DNA from: Nitrospirota bacterium
GTDB lineage: Bacteria > Nitrospirota > Thermodesulfovibrionia > Thermodesulfovibrionales > UBA6898
Reading direction: 5' to 3'
Assembly (NCBI GenBank): GCA_016235245.1
Contig: JACRLO010000006.1
Coordinates: 154,676 to 218,675 of the forward strand
DNA length: 64,000 nucleotides
In this document: positions 46,548 through 55,491 of the stretch, one piece after another
Position numbering within the stretch: the stretch's first letter is position 1
How the letters are laid out: every line of letters starts with the position of its first letter
Notes under the pieces: generated by a model
Seen by the model: only the letters and a program-made list of their open reading frames with translations
What the model was told of the DNA's origin: nothing
Databases searched by the model: none
Made by a program: the position numbers and the translations under genes

Positions 46548-46967
46548 TTACGCCGATATTTTCAATGGCCCCAATACCCTGATCGCATGGACCATCTCAG
46601 TTATGAGTTTCACAAACTTGTCTCCCTCGCCGGCAGAGACAAAATCGAACCTGCACCGCTCTGTTTCAATGCCAAAGGGTTCAAGCATCTGAAGCAGCAG
46701 CCGGTGGCGCTGCACTGCCCGAACGTTGCCTTCCTTGTAATGACAGTCGCCCGGATGGCATGCAAGAATAATAACGCCGTCAGCACCCTGTTCAAATGCT
46801 TTCAGCACAAACTGGGGATCTATCCTGCCGCTGCACATTACTCTGATAACATTCACATTGGAAGGATAAGGAGTCTGAGCGGTTCCTGCCTTGTCTGCAC
46901 CTGCATAGGAACACCAGTTACAGAGAAACCCGATGATCTTCGGCTCAAAGTTGTTATTATCGGTCAT
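46548..46967 (-). CDS. mvhD: MvhD/FlpD-type delta subunit (electron-transfer to Hdr)
   Basis: The ATG at 46967 overlaps the hdrA stop (ATGA), so I drop the longer frame. The 139-residue protein reads 'IIGFLCNWCSYAGADKAGT', 'VIRVMCSGRIDPQFVLKAF', 'GVIILACHPGDCHYKEGN', the pattern of the [2Fe-2S] delta subunit that docks hydrogenase to heterodisulfide reductase in methanogens and is widespread in bacterial Hdr-Mvh clusters. Confidence 0.9.
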   Translation of the reverse strand: MTDNNNFEPKIIGFLCNWCSYAGADKAGTAQTPYPSNVNVIRVMCSGRIDPQFVLKAFEQGADGVIILACHPGDCHYKEGNVRAVQRHRLLLQMLEPFGIETERCRFDFVSAGEGDKFVKLITEMVHAIRVLGPLKISA

Positions 46968-48925
46968 TTCAGCACCGCCGCGATCTCTGCATAAATTTCT
47001 TCGTTGGTAAAGTGATGACCCTTTATCGCGGCTGAAGGACATGCGGCAACACAGGTGCCGCATCCCTGACAGAGCAGATCATTTACCCTTGCCACCTCTT
47101 TTTCTGCGTCAAAGGATATCGCCGTGTACGGGCATATGCTGATGCAGACCCTGCATCCTGAGCAGCGCCCGCCATCAACCTCTGCGTTGACCGGCTGTAT
47201 CTCGAGCTTCCTGCCAGTTACGAGGCCTGAAAGGACATACCCGGCAGCAGCCATGCCCTGGCTCATTGCCTTCTGAATATCCATTGGGGACTGGCAGGTG
47301 CCGGCCAGAAAGATCCCCTTGATTTTGGACTGGGCAGAATCCAGTCGTCCGTGCAGTTCTTCAAAAAATCCGGAACTGTCCCGGGCCGTCTCCAGAACTT
47401 CTCCGAGCTTTCCTGATTCTTCTGCCGGGATAACGGCCGGGCAGAGCACCACCATGTCCGCCTGCACTCTTCCGGATTTCCCGGAGATGTCCTGATACTC
47501 AATACCATTGCCTTTTTCATCTCCGGCAACAGACAGGTCCTTTATGTCAGCGTATCTGATGAAGGCTGCATGGGGATTCGACCGTGCCCGGTTATACAGG
47601 CTGAACTCGTTTTTGCCCGGGATCACCAGTTCTTTATAAAAGTGATAGACCCTGGTACCCGGCAATTTTTTCTCAATGACATGGTTAAACTTGAAGGCAT
47701 ACTGGCAGCATATTCCGGAGCAGTATTCTTTATGGTTCGCATCAAGACTGCCAACGCAGTGGACTATCGCAACGCTTGCCGGAGTCTTCCCATCCGATGT
47801 CCTGATCTGGCCGTCAGTCGGACCGTTTGAGGCCAGGATACGCTCAAACTCGGCGCTGGTGTAAATGTTTTCGAGCTTTTTGTACCCGAGCCCTGGTATC
47901 TTCGCGCAGTCATAGAGCTCTGAACCGATTGCTACGACGATTGCCCCGACATTTCTTTCATGGATTTTTTCGCTGTCGTCAAATACAATTGCTCCCTCTA
48001 CCGGGCAGGTCTCCTGGCATTTTCTGCACTGCCCGCCCTGCAGAGCGATACAGAGTTTCTGATCGATAAAGGGCACATTCGGCAAAGCCCCGGCAAAAGG
48101 GAACGAGATTGCTTTGCGCTCGTTTGCATTAAAGTTAAACGTATTTTTTGCGCTGACCGGACAGGGCTCAATGCATTCTGCGCAGCCGATGCAGGTATGC
48201 GCATCTGCAAAACGGGGTTTCTGCCTGATCCTGGCAACAAAGTTTCCATATGAACCGACAACCCCGATCACCTCGGCCATGGTCAGCAGTTCGATATTCT
48301 GAGCATACTGGCCGTGCAGTATTTCAGCCATTAACGGTTCGAGCATGCAGGGACCGCATTCCATATCAGGGAAGAGCTCTTCATATCTGACCGGCATGCC
48401 GCCGATAACCGGTGCTTTCTCGACCAGTATGACCTTTCTGCCGGAGCCGGCGATGCTCAGTGCGGTCTTGAGTCCTGCAGGCCCGGCCCCGATTACAAGC
48501 ACGTCAGGACATATATCGATCTCTTTCTTTTCGAGGGGCTCGTGAAGCTGAACCCGGTCCACCGCTGACCGTATATATCGGCCAGCTTTTTCCGTCGCTT
48601 TGTCTCTGTCTTCGGTAACCCAGGCTATCTGTTCACGGACATTTACCATCTGCATGAGATAGGGATTCAGACCGGCCCTGGAGAGCATCCTCATAAAGGT
48701 GTTTTCATGCTCTCTGGGCGTGCAGGCCGAGATCACAACCCGTTCAATCCCGTTTTCAGCCAGGTCTTTCTCTATTGTCCCCTGGCCTTCATCAGAGCAT
48801 ATGAAATCCACGGTTTTAAAATGAATGCCGGGTGACTGTGCAAGCAGGCTGTCCCTGACTTTGCCCGAATCAATCTTGTCAGAGATGTTTGTTCCGCAGT
48901 TGCAGAAATAGACACCCGTCTTCAT
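46964..48925 (-). CDS. hdrA: HdrA-like flavin and iron-sulfur subunit
   Basis: From the ATG at 48925 (overlapping the protease stop by 4 bp) the 653-residue protein has an N-terminal 'VYFCNCGTNIS', a Rossmann FAD site 'VLVIGAGPAGLKTAL', an internal Cys-rich set ('CIGCAECIEPCPV', 'CRKCQETCP') and a C-terminal two-[4Fe-4S] ferredoxin part ('CSGCRVCISICPYTAI', 'CQGCGTCVAACPSAAI'). In Hdr complexes this subunit bifurcates electrons between ferredoxin and a disulfide. No hdrB or hdrC is in the window, so the electron acceptor is unclear. Confidence 0.93.
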   Translation of the reverse strand: MKTGVYFCNCGTNISDKIDSGKVRDSLLAQSPGIHFKTVDFICSDEGQGTIEKDLAENGIERVVISACTPREHENTFMRMLSRAGLNPYLMQMVNVREQIAWVTEDRDKATEKAGRYIRSAVDRVQLHEPLEKKEIDICPDVLVIGAGPAGLKTALSIAGSGRKVILVEKAPVIGGMPVRYEELFPDMECGPCMLEPLMAEILHGQYAQNIELLTMAEVIGVVGSYGNFVARIRQKPRFADAHTCIGCAECIEPCPVSAKNTFNFNANERKAISFPFAGALPNVPFIDQKLCIALQGGQCRKCQETCPVEGAIVFDDSEKIHERNVGAIVVAIGSELYDCAKIPGLGYKKLENIYTSAEFERILASNGPTDGQIRTSDGKTPASVAIVHCVGSLDANHKEYCSGICCQYAFKFNHVIEKKLPGTRVYHFYKELVIPGKNEFSLYNRARSNPHAAFIRYADIKDLSVAGDEKGNGIEYQDISGKSGRVQADMVVLCPAVIPAEESGKLGEVLETARDSSGFFEELHGRLDSAQSKIKGIFLAGTCQSPMDIQKAMSQGMAAAGYVLSGLVTGRKLEIQPVNAEVDGGRCSGCRVCISICPYTAISFDAEKEVARVNDLLCQGCGTCVAACPSAAIKGHHFTNEEIYAEIAAVLK

Positions 48926-49422
48926 GGCAGCTCCTTTCGGCAACAGATGTTCAGCTCGCTCAGTATCGCATTGACCGCTACAGGAACAGCACGTTCAACC
49001 TCATCGGTCAGATGCTCACTAAATGAGCTGACATCGCCCGCCTCTATACCCCATATTCTTATTCTGGACGGAAGATGCAGGTCTAACATCCGGCCAAGTT
49101 CGAGTGCAGTAGCAAGGTTCGTGTCGTGCGTACAGACCATATTTCTTGTACTGCAGAGTTCATCCAGTCCAAACTCGGTTATCCTGCCAGGATTACATCC
49201 GCCGGTTACCATGGCGTCAACAATACAGGCCCTGTCATAACCGGTCATTGCATCCATCAGCCTGATGCCGCCTGCGTAGATCTCCTTGACGTCAACAGGG
49301 TCATCCGTTATAGCTATTTCACTCTGATGATTCAGATGTTCCCTGACAGCACGGGAGACCTTCACGCCAACGCTGTCGTCAGAAAGGATCGGATTGCCAA
49401 GCCCTATGACCACGGTCTTCAT
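48922..49422 (-). CDS. [NiFe]-hydrogenase maturation protease
   Basis: The 166-residue protein opens 'VVIGLGNPILSDDSVGVKV' and has 'ACIVDAMVTGGCNPG' and 'CTHDTNLATALELG', the HyaD/HybD/HycI-type peptidase signatures with the nickel-contacting Glu/Asp and His positions partly recognisable. It clips the C-terminal tail of the large subunit encoded directly upstream (the tail follows His in DPCLSCATH). Its gene sits between the large subunit and hdrA. Confidence 0.9.
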   Translation of the reverse strand: MKTVVIGLGNPILSDDSVGVKVSRAVREHLNHQSEIAITDDPVDVKEIYAGGIRLMDAMTGYDRACIVDAMVTGGCNPGRITEFGLDELCSTRNMVCTHDTNLATALELGRMLDLHLPSRIRIWGIEAGDVSSFSEHLTDEVERAVPVAVNAILSELNICCRKELP

Positions 49423-49427
49423 AAGGA

Positions 49428-50912
49428 TCAGTCTCTCTGAAGCGTCCTGATAATTTCACTGCTGCTGTTTCTGATGACCACCTTCATCGGCATCTGCCCC
49501 GGCAGGAAATGCGTGGCGCAGGAGAGACAAGGATCATAAAGCCTGAAGGCCATCTCGATCCTGTTGAGCAAGCCTTCTTCAATGATCCTGCCTTTTGAAA
49601 TAAGTTTTTCTGCTGCACGTTTGATCGACATGCTCATCGGAGCATAATTGTTTGTAGTGCCGACAATCAGGTTCACGCTGGTGAGCACACCCCGCTCGTC
49701 GCTGACGTAGTGATGGGTGAGTGTGCCGCGCGGCGCTTCAACCGAACCGATACCGACCCCGGCTATGCCCTGCGGGATGTTTCTGACATCAGGTGAGGTT
49801 ATCTCAGGGTCCTGGCTAAGCTCAAGCATATGCTCAGCTGCGTAGAGCAGCTCGATCAGCCGCGCCCAATGGGTTGCAAGCCGGTGATGGATCGGCTGAA
49901 ATCTTCCCTTGACCTTTTTTGAGCCAAAGGTCGTAAACATGCGCTCGAAGTGCTCCTGGGCAAGCGGGGTTGCCCTGGAGTCAGAAACATTCAGCCGGGA
50001 AAGAGGAGTAGCAATGTACACACCGCTGTCCATGCCGTCCACAAGCCCATGCCAGCCGACATTTTTCAGGTACGGAAATTTCAGATAGGTCCAGGGCTCG
50101 ACCCGCTCTGCAATATGCTGCGTATAGTCAGAGGCAGGATATTTGGCGAACTCCTTGCCTTCAGGGTCCACAACCCTGATCATGCCGTCATAAAAATTGA
50201 CCCGGTTCTTGTCGTCGACCGTGCCCATATAATAGGTCTTATGAAGATAGACGTCTGAAGTGACCAGATCGAGATACTGCTGGTTTTTCAGCACAATGTC
50301 ATCGAAGATCTTGAGTGAGAATAAGGCAAAGTCGATATTTTGTTTTGCGATCTCCTTGATCTCTTTCCGCTCATTTTCTGAAACGGACTTGGACCAGCCG
50401 CCCGGTAGTCCTCCGGCGAGATGTACGCCGCGGCCGCCAAGCTTCTCGATCACATGATGATTGCGCGCCCTGCAGTCGATCACCTGTTTGCCGATGTCAA
50501 GCCCGACCTTTCTGATCACGCCGAGTATATTTCTTTCAGAAGGCGGCGCCTCAGGGCCAATGATAAAATCAGGACCGCCCAACGCATAAAAGTGTGTTGT
50601 GTGGTCAGTCACATAGAAGGCCATGTACAGGAGTTCCCGTATCTTTTTTGCTGCAGGCGGCGGTTCGACCCCAAAAAGCATATCCAGGGCCTTGACCGAG
50701 GCCATATGGTGCGCCTCAGGACAGACACCGCAGATCCTGTTGGTGATCACCGGCATATCTTCAGCCAGCCTGCCTACGCAGAACCTTTCAAAACCCCTGA
50801 GTTCAGGCACCTGAAAATAGGTATTGGCTACATCTCCCTCTTCATTTAGGAAGATCTCGATCTTGCCGTGCCCCTCAAGACGGGTAATAGGGTCAATACT
50901 GATCTTTCTCAT
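49428..50912 (-). CDS. mvhA: Group 3 [NiFe]-hydrogenase large subunit (MvhA-type)
   Basis: The 494-residue subunit has both nickel motifs: 'RICGVCPEAHH' near residue 60 and 'DPCLSCATHFLPG' near the end, followed by about 20 residues that the maturation protease is expected to remove after the His. All four metal-binding residues are Cys, not Sec. The arrangement with small subunit, delta subunit and HdrA fits group 3c (Mvh-like). It overlaps the small-subunit gene by 4 bp. Confidence 0.95.
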   Translation of the reverse strand: MRKISIDPITRLEGHGKIEIFLNEEGDVANTYFQVPELRGFERFCVGRLAEDMPVITNRICGVCPEAHHMASVKALDMLFGVEPPPAAKKIRELLYMAFYVTDHTTHFYALGGPDFIIGPEAPPSERNILGVIRKVGLDIGKQVIDCRARNHHVIEKLGGRGVHLAGGLPGGWSKSVSENERKEIKEIAKQNIDFALFSLKIFDDIVLKNQQYLDLVTSDVYLHKTYYMGTVDDKNRVNFYDGMIRVVDPEGKEFAKYPASDYTQHIAERVEPWTYLKFPYLKNVGWHGLVDGMDSGVYIATPLSRLNVSDSRATPLAQEHFERMFTTFGSKKVKGRFQPIHHRLATHWARLIELLYAAEHMLELSQDPEITSPDVRNIPQGIAGVGIGSVEAPRGTLTHHYVSDERGVLTSVNLIVGTTNNYAPMSMSIKRAAEKLISKGRIIEEGLLNRIEMAFRLYDPCLSCATHFLPGQMPMKVVIRNSSSEIIRTLQRD

Positions 50913-51898
50913 CTGATCCTGCCTTTCAGGATCGACCCAGGAAGACTGTATTTGTAGAACATGCCGGCATAATCAGGGATTGAACCAAGGACCGCATCGA
51001 TTCTCTGGTAGATCTCCTCTTCTGCCATGCCCTTGGTATCACCGATGTCAATGATCGAGCCAAGCGCTGCAACCATTTTAGCCCCCTGATCGAGCACCCC
51101 TTCCGGTGGGCCATAGCAGCCGGTGCAGGGCATATTTACCTTTGGACAGAGCGCCCCGCAGCCGTCGCGCGTGGCTATGCCCATACATATCAGACCCTGC
51201 TCAAGCAGGCAGGGCTCTTTTTCCGGGATGATCTCATACGTCCTGAATAGTCTCGGTATTTTTTTGTCCTCTTTTTTCCTGTCGCATTCATTGCAGACAG
51301 CAGATTTTCCGGCCCCTATGACGCAGCCTTTTGGCGGCAGAGCAGCACCGGCAATGACTGCACTTACCACATTCCATATCTGGTGCGGCTCCGGAGGACA
51401 GCCGGGGATGAAAAAGTCGACATCAGTCACCTGCGCAAGGGTCTTCACCTTATCAAGAAAAACAGGCAGATGAAGCGTGCCTTCCGCAACCTTTGTTTCA
51501 GGCTGAGGGATGATATTCCCGGGGTTATTGATCGAAGGATTATCAAGATAGACGGTATTCATTAGTTCATCTCTGGTATGAAGATTGGCGAGACCGGGGA
51601 TGCAGCCTTCAGTCGAGCACGAGCCGAACGCGATAAGGATTTGTGATTTTTTTCGCAGAAGATGCGCCATCTCCTCATTTTCAGCAGTCCGTATGGCCCC
51701 GTTAAAAAGTGTGATCGCTAAGGCCTTGTTAGGCAGCGCCTCGATATCCTTCTTTTTGGTATCGAGCAGACAGGGACAGAAGATAAAATCAAAGACAGCA
51801 TCCACGTCAATGATCTTTTCGTTGATATTGACGAGCGCGATTTCGCAGCCGCCGCAGGATGCAGCCCAGTACATGCTCAGCTTCGGCTTGTCAGCCAT
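50909..51898 (-). CDS. mvhG: Group 3 [NiFe]-hydrogenase small subunit (MvhG-type)
   Basis: This 329-residue subunit has the proximal cluster motif 'ASCGGCEIALVN', 'AFGSCSTEGCIPGL', 'FIPGCPPEPHQIW' and a C-terminal Cys-rich segment ('CGALCPKVNMPCTGCYGPPEG') for medial and distal clusters. It has no Tat signal, so the enzyme is cytoplasmic. It is the first gene of the hydrogenase-Hdr operon. Confidence 0.93.
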   Translation of the reverse strand: MADKPKLSMYWAASCGGCEIALVNINEKIIDVDAVFDFIFCPCLLDTKKKDIEALPNKALAITLFNGAIRTAENEEMAHLLRKKSQILIAFGSCSTEGCIPGLANLHTRDELMNTVYLDNPSINNPGNIIPQPETKVAEGTLHLPVFLDKVKTLAQVTDVDFFIPGCPPEPHQIWNVVSAVIAGAALPPKGCVIGAGKSAVCNECDRKKEDKKIPRLFRTYEIIPEKEPCLLEQGLICMGIATRDGCGALCPKVNMPCTGCYGPPEGVLDQGAKMVAALGSIIDIGDTKGMAEEEIYQRIDAVLGSIPDYAGMFYKYSLPGSILKGRIR

Positions 51899-51970
51899 CG
51901 ATTTCCCCTTTTAGAAAGGCGTATGAGAAATGCGGTAGTATTCCTGCCTGCCGCAATGCAACATTAAATG

Positions 51971-52004
51971 AGCCAAAAGGCACTCATCAGCCTGCCTTTT
52001 GGCT
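51971..52004. promoter_or_regulatory. 12-bp perfect inverted repeat between ABC-exporter and hydrogenase operons
   Basis: AGCCAAAAGGCA (51971-51982) and TGCCTTTTGGCT (51993-52004) are perfect reverse complements with a 10-nt loop. It lies 73 bp upstream of mvhG and 146 bp downstream of the ABC permease stop, both on the minus strand. On that strand the hairpin is followed by CATTTAATG rather than a clean T run, so it may be a weak terminator of the ABC operon or an operator of the hydrogenase operon. Confidence 0.5.
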
Positions 52005-52149
52005 TATCTCCTTTGGTCATTATAGCAAAAAGATGCCTCTGCTGGTACAAAGTGTTATTGGCTTTTCTCCGGCCAGCGGCACCAGCCTGAAGCGCCTGCT
52101 ACTCACTCATGAGAGCCTTGTTGCATAGAGGGGTGAATATATGTGATGC

Positions 52150-53310
52150 TCAGTCCAGGGTTTTGCGGTAGACCCCAAGGCCAAGCCCGATCACAGCCAG
52201 CGTAAAGAGAATGATCGGCCAGATATTCGGCCAGACCTCAACAAAGCCATTTCCCTTCAGCAGTATCCCGCGCACGATCCTGAGGAAGTGGGTAAGCGGC
52301 AGGACTGTCCCGACCCACTGGGCCCACTCAGGCATGCCGCGGAACGGGAACATGAAGCCCGAAAGCAGGATCGAAGGCAGAAAAAAGAAGAAGGTCATCT
52401 GCATTGCCTGGAGCTGGTTGCGTGCGATCGATGAAAAGGTTATGCCAAGCGTCAGGTTGGCTGCGATAAAGAGCGAGACAGAAAAATAGAGAAGCAGGAG
52501 ACTGCCGTGCATCGGGACGTTGAATATGAAGACTGCGGCGGCAAGGAGCAGGGTCACCTGGATCAGCCCGATCATGATATACGGGACGATCTTCCCGGTC
52601 ATCACCTCGATCGGCAGCGCAGGAGTTGCAAGCAGATTTTCGAATGTCCCGCGCTCGCGCTCCCGCGTCATTGCCAGGCCGGTCATCAGGATCATGGTCA
52701 TGGTGAGGATCGTGCCGAGCAGGCCCGGCACAATGTTGTACGAGGTGATGCCCTCAGGATTATATCGCCGGTGCACTCTTATGTCGATCGGGGCAACAGA
52801 TGAAACGAGCGGCCGCAATGTCCCCTGAAGATCACGCGCAAGCGCAGTACGGACCACTCCCTCAAGTGAGGCAATCGCATTGCCGATCGCAGTCGGGTCT
52901 GAGGCATCAGCCTCGATAAGGAGTGTCGGCTTTTCGCCGCGCACCAGCATCCTCCCGAAATCTTCCGGAATCGTCACCACGAACTGGATCTCTCCATCTG
53001 CCAGCAGTTCTTCTGCCTCGGCCCTGCCGGACACCTCATGGTCTATCTTGAAATAGCCGCTGTTTTTCAGTCCCTGGAGCACTGTCCTGCTGTACAGACT
53101 ATGGTCGGCAACGACCGCTGCAGCAGGCAGGTGCTTTGGGTCAGAGTTGATGGCGTACCCGAAGAGGATAAGCTGCATGATCGGGATGCCGATGATCATG
53201 CCGAAGGTCAGACGGTCGCGCCGCAGCTGAATAAATTCCTTTGCAATGATGCCGGTCCAGCGTGACCAGGAGAGTCTGAAGTTCATGGACAGATCCTTGG
53301 GAGGGTTCAT
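52150..53310 (-). CDS. ABC-2 type permease (YbhR/YhhJ-like)
   Basis: The 386-residue protein has an N-terminal membrane helix, a periplasmic part of about 150 residues ('AAAVVADHSLYSRTVLQGL') and five C-terminal helices with 'YNPEGITSYNIVPGLLGTILTMTM' and 'RERERGTFENLLATPALP'. It is the permease of an ABC exporter. The ATPase gene upstream ends 10 bp before it. Only one permease gene is present, so it probably forms a homodimer. Confidence 0.9.
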   Translation of the reverse strand: MNPPKDLSMNFRLSWSRWTGIIAKEFIQLRRDRLTFGMIIGIPIMQLILFGYAINSDPKHLPAAAVVADHSLYSRTVLQGLKNSGYFKIDHEVSGRAEAEELLADGEIQFVVTIPEDFGRMLVRGEKPTLLIEADASDPTAIGNAIASLEGVVRTALARDLQGTLRPLVSSVAPIDIRVHRRYNPEGITSYNIVPGLLGTILTMTMILMTGLAMTRERERGTFENLLATPALPIEVMTGKIVPYIMIGLIQVTLLLAAAVFIFNVPMHGSLLLLYFSVSLFIAANLTLGITFSSIARNQLQAMQMTFFFFLPSILLSGFMFPFRGMPEWAQWVGTVLPLTHFLRIVRGILLKGNGFVEVWPNIWPIILFTLAVIGLGLGVYRKTLD

Positions 53311-53320
53311 GATCAGGGCC

Positions 53321-54259
53321 TCAGGTGTCGTCCTCTACCGCTGTTTCCATGAGGCTGATAAAGACATCCTCCAGCCCGGCCCGGATCGGTGACCAGTGAT
53401 GCGTATCTTCTTTCTGCATGCGTGCTGCGGTCGCGGTCAGCGCATCTCTATCGTGTCCGGTCACATGCAGGGTGCTTCCAAACGCTGTAATCTGCTCAAC
53501 ACCCGGCAGGCCGCGCAGTAGTGCTGCGTATTTGACCAGGTCAGGCCCGATCACCTCATACCCGGCAAGGGCCTGGGAATCGACCACCTCTTGCGCTGTT
53601 CCCGAGGCCAGCAGGTTCCCGTACGCAAGATATGCCAGACGGTGGCAGCGCTCAGCCTCGTCCATATAGTGTGTTGAGACGAGTACGGTAATGCCGCTGC
53701 CTGCAAGCTCATTGATCTCGTTCCAGAAGTCGCGCCGTGCCTTTGGGTCAACCCCGGCAGTCGGTTCATCCAGCAGCAGGAGCTTCGGGTGATGCAGCAT
53801 GCAGGCTGCAAGGGAAAGCCTCTGTTTCCATCCTCCGGACAGGGTGCCGGCAAGCTGGTTTTGGCGTGAGGTCAGACCGAGTTTGTCTATCGCCCCTGCC
53901 ACCGCCTTACTGCGTTGCTGCATACCATACATCCTGGCAATGAACTCCATGTTCTCCCGGATCGTGAGGTCCTCCCAGAGAGAGAACCGCTGGGTCATGT
54001 ACCCGACCTCGCGTTTAATAGATGCGGTCTCGCGGACAATATCAAAGCCGAGGCAGGTGCCGGTACCCGAGTCCGGCGTCAGCAGGCCGCATAAAAGCCG
54101 GATCGAGGTCGTTTTGCCGCTGCCGTTTGGGCCGAGGAAACCGAATATCTCGCCGCGCCGCACCTGCAGTGAAAGGTCCCGCACCACATGCTTTTTCCCG
54201 AAGTATTTGTTCAGGCCCGTGACATTGATAACCAGTTCAGGGGAAGCTGTGCTTCTCAC
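53321..54259 (-). CDS. ABC exporter ATPase
   Basis: The 312-residue ATPase has Walker A 'GPNGSGKTTSIRLLCGLL', Q-loop 'VGYMTQRFSLWEDLTIREN', signature 'LSGGWKQRLSLA', Walker B 'KLLLLDEPTAGVD' and the His switch 'VLVSTHYMDEA'. It overlaps the membrane-fusion gene by 4 bp, in the order HlyD-ATPase-permease seen in YbhG-F-R type systems. Confidence 0.94.
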   Translation of the reverse strand: MRSTASPELVINVTGLNKYFGKKHVVRDLSLQVRRGEIFGFLGPNGSGKTTSIRLLCGLLTPDSGTGTCLGFDIVRETASIKREVGYMTQRFSLWEDLTIRENMEFIARMYGMQQRSKAVAGAIDKLGLTSRQNQLAGTLSGGWKQRLSLAACMLHHPKLLLLDEPTAGVDPKARRDFWNEINELAGSGITVLVSTHYMDEAERCHRLAYLAYGNLLASGTAQEVVDSQALAGYEVIGPDLVKYAALLRGLPGVEQITAFGSTLHVTGHDRDALTATAARMQKEDTHHWSPIRAGLEDVFISLMETAVEDDT

Positions 54260-55236
54260 TTCAGTTTTATTTCCATGGGCTGGCCCGGATGGAGTCGCAC
54301 TGCATCTGCTGCATCAGGCCATGCCTCGATTAGAAAGACGAGCTTCGGGTTCTGCTCGCGGCTATAGATGAGAGGCGGAGTATATTCAGGCTGACGCGAA
54401 ATATAACTGACCTTTGCGGCAATGGGCTTGCCGCAGCCGTCGCAGGATGCAGAGACCATCTGGCCGGTCTTAACCAAGCCCAGAACAGGCTCTGGTACAA
54501 AGAACCTCAGCTTGATATTCCCGGGAGGCAGGAGACTGACCACAGGGCTTCCTGCCTGGACCCACTCGCCTTCGGAATAAAACGTATCATGCACAAGGGC
54601 AGGCGCAGGCGCATGGACTGCACGCTGCTCCAGTCGCCAGCTGCTCTGGGCAAGTACTGCGCGTGCAGCATCGACCCCGGTGCGTGCAGCATCGATCTCC
54701 TTGTCGCGGCCCAATGACAGCTGCGCAGTGCGCAGCTGTGCCTTTGTCTCTGCCACGCGCGCCGTGTTCGTGGCATAGCTTGCGCGTATTTCATCGAGCT
54801 GTTCCCGCGAAACGTACCCTGAGGCGAAAAGCTTCTCGTATCGCTCAAGCTGCTCAAGGGAGAGCCTGCGCGCTGCCTCTGCCTGGGCAATTGAGGCGGT
54901 GAGTGCCTCGATCTCCGACTGCCGCCGGCCGGTCGTGATATTGGCCAGATTTGCCTCTGCAATATGCATGCGTGCTTCTGCCTCACGCGCAGCAGACTTT
55001 TCATTTTCCTGCTCAAGCGCAAAGAGCGGTGCATTGGCTGCGACTTCCTGGCCGCGCTGTACCCATCGCTTTTCGAGGCGGCCGGCAGACTGCGCTGCGA
55101 CCAGCACGAATTCGCCTTCAGCATATCCCTGGTACACTGTCTCTTCTTTTTTATTGCAGCCGGAGGCTGCAATAAGCACGATGGCAGAAAGCAGGGCAAG
55201 GACACTGCGTGATATGAGCCCAGCACTGCCCGGCAT
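54256..55236 (-). CDS. HlyD-family membrane fusion lipoprotein
   Basis: With the ATG at 55236 the 326-residue protein begins MPGSAGLISRSVLALLSAIV, then LIAASGC, a lipoprotein signal with lipobox cysteine. It has the biotinyl-lipoyl-like half motifs ('YAEGEFVLVAAQSAGRLEKRWVQRGQEV'), a long alpha hairpin with repeated Ala/Arg/Glu heptads and a beta-barrel C-terminus. It links the inner-membrane permease to an outer-membrane channel. The frame is open to 55323, but earlier starts add a Cys/Leu-rich stretch that spoils the signal. Confidence 0.85.
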   Translation of the reverse strand: MPGSAGLISRSVLALLSAIVLIAASGCNKKEETVYQGYAEGEFVLVAAQSAGRLEKRWVQRGQEVAANAPLFALEQENEKSAAREAEARMHIAEANLANITTGRRQSEIEALTASIAQAEAARRLSLEQLERYEKLFASGYVSREQLDEIRASYATNTARVAETKAQLRTAQLSLGRDKEIDAARTGVDAARAVLAQSSWRLEQRAVHAPAPALVHDTFYSEGEWVQAGSPVVSLLPPGNIKLRFFVPEPVLGLVKTGQMVSASCDGCGKPIAAKVSYISRQPEYTPPLIYSREQNPKLVFLIEAWPDAADAVRLHPGQPMEIKLK

Positions 55237-55491
55237 GGTTAATCGCCGGAGCTGGCAGGGGCATGAAATATTCAGGGTTATTCCCATGACATTAAGCTTA
55301 TCAGGGATCAGGTCCCCACGCAAATGAATGTTGGCCGGTTGTTACCCCTGTATCTCTGAATATCTATCAGGAGAGAGTTCTTTCTTTCGGGTCTTCTTTG
55401 GAAATTAACCATAGAAGAGGAGAAGAATCATTGGTGAAAAAAATAGGCAGGGGTTTCATATTCAGACGACTTACCCCCTTCGATCGCAGAG

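Noticed and set aside
49428..50912. Selenocysteine in the hydrogenase large subunit
   Set aside because: Both nickel motifs are encoded with Cys codons (RICGVC and DPCLSC); there is no in-frame TGA.
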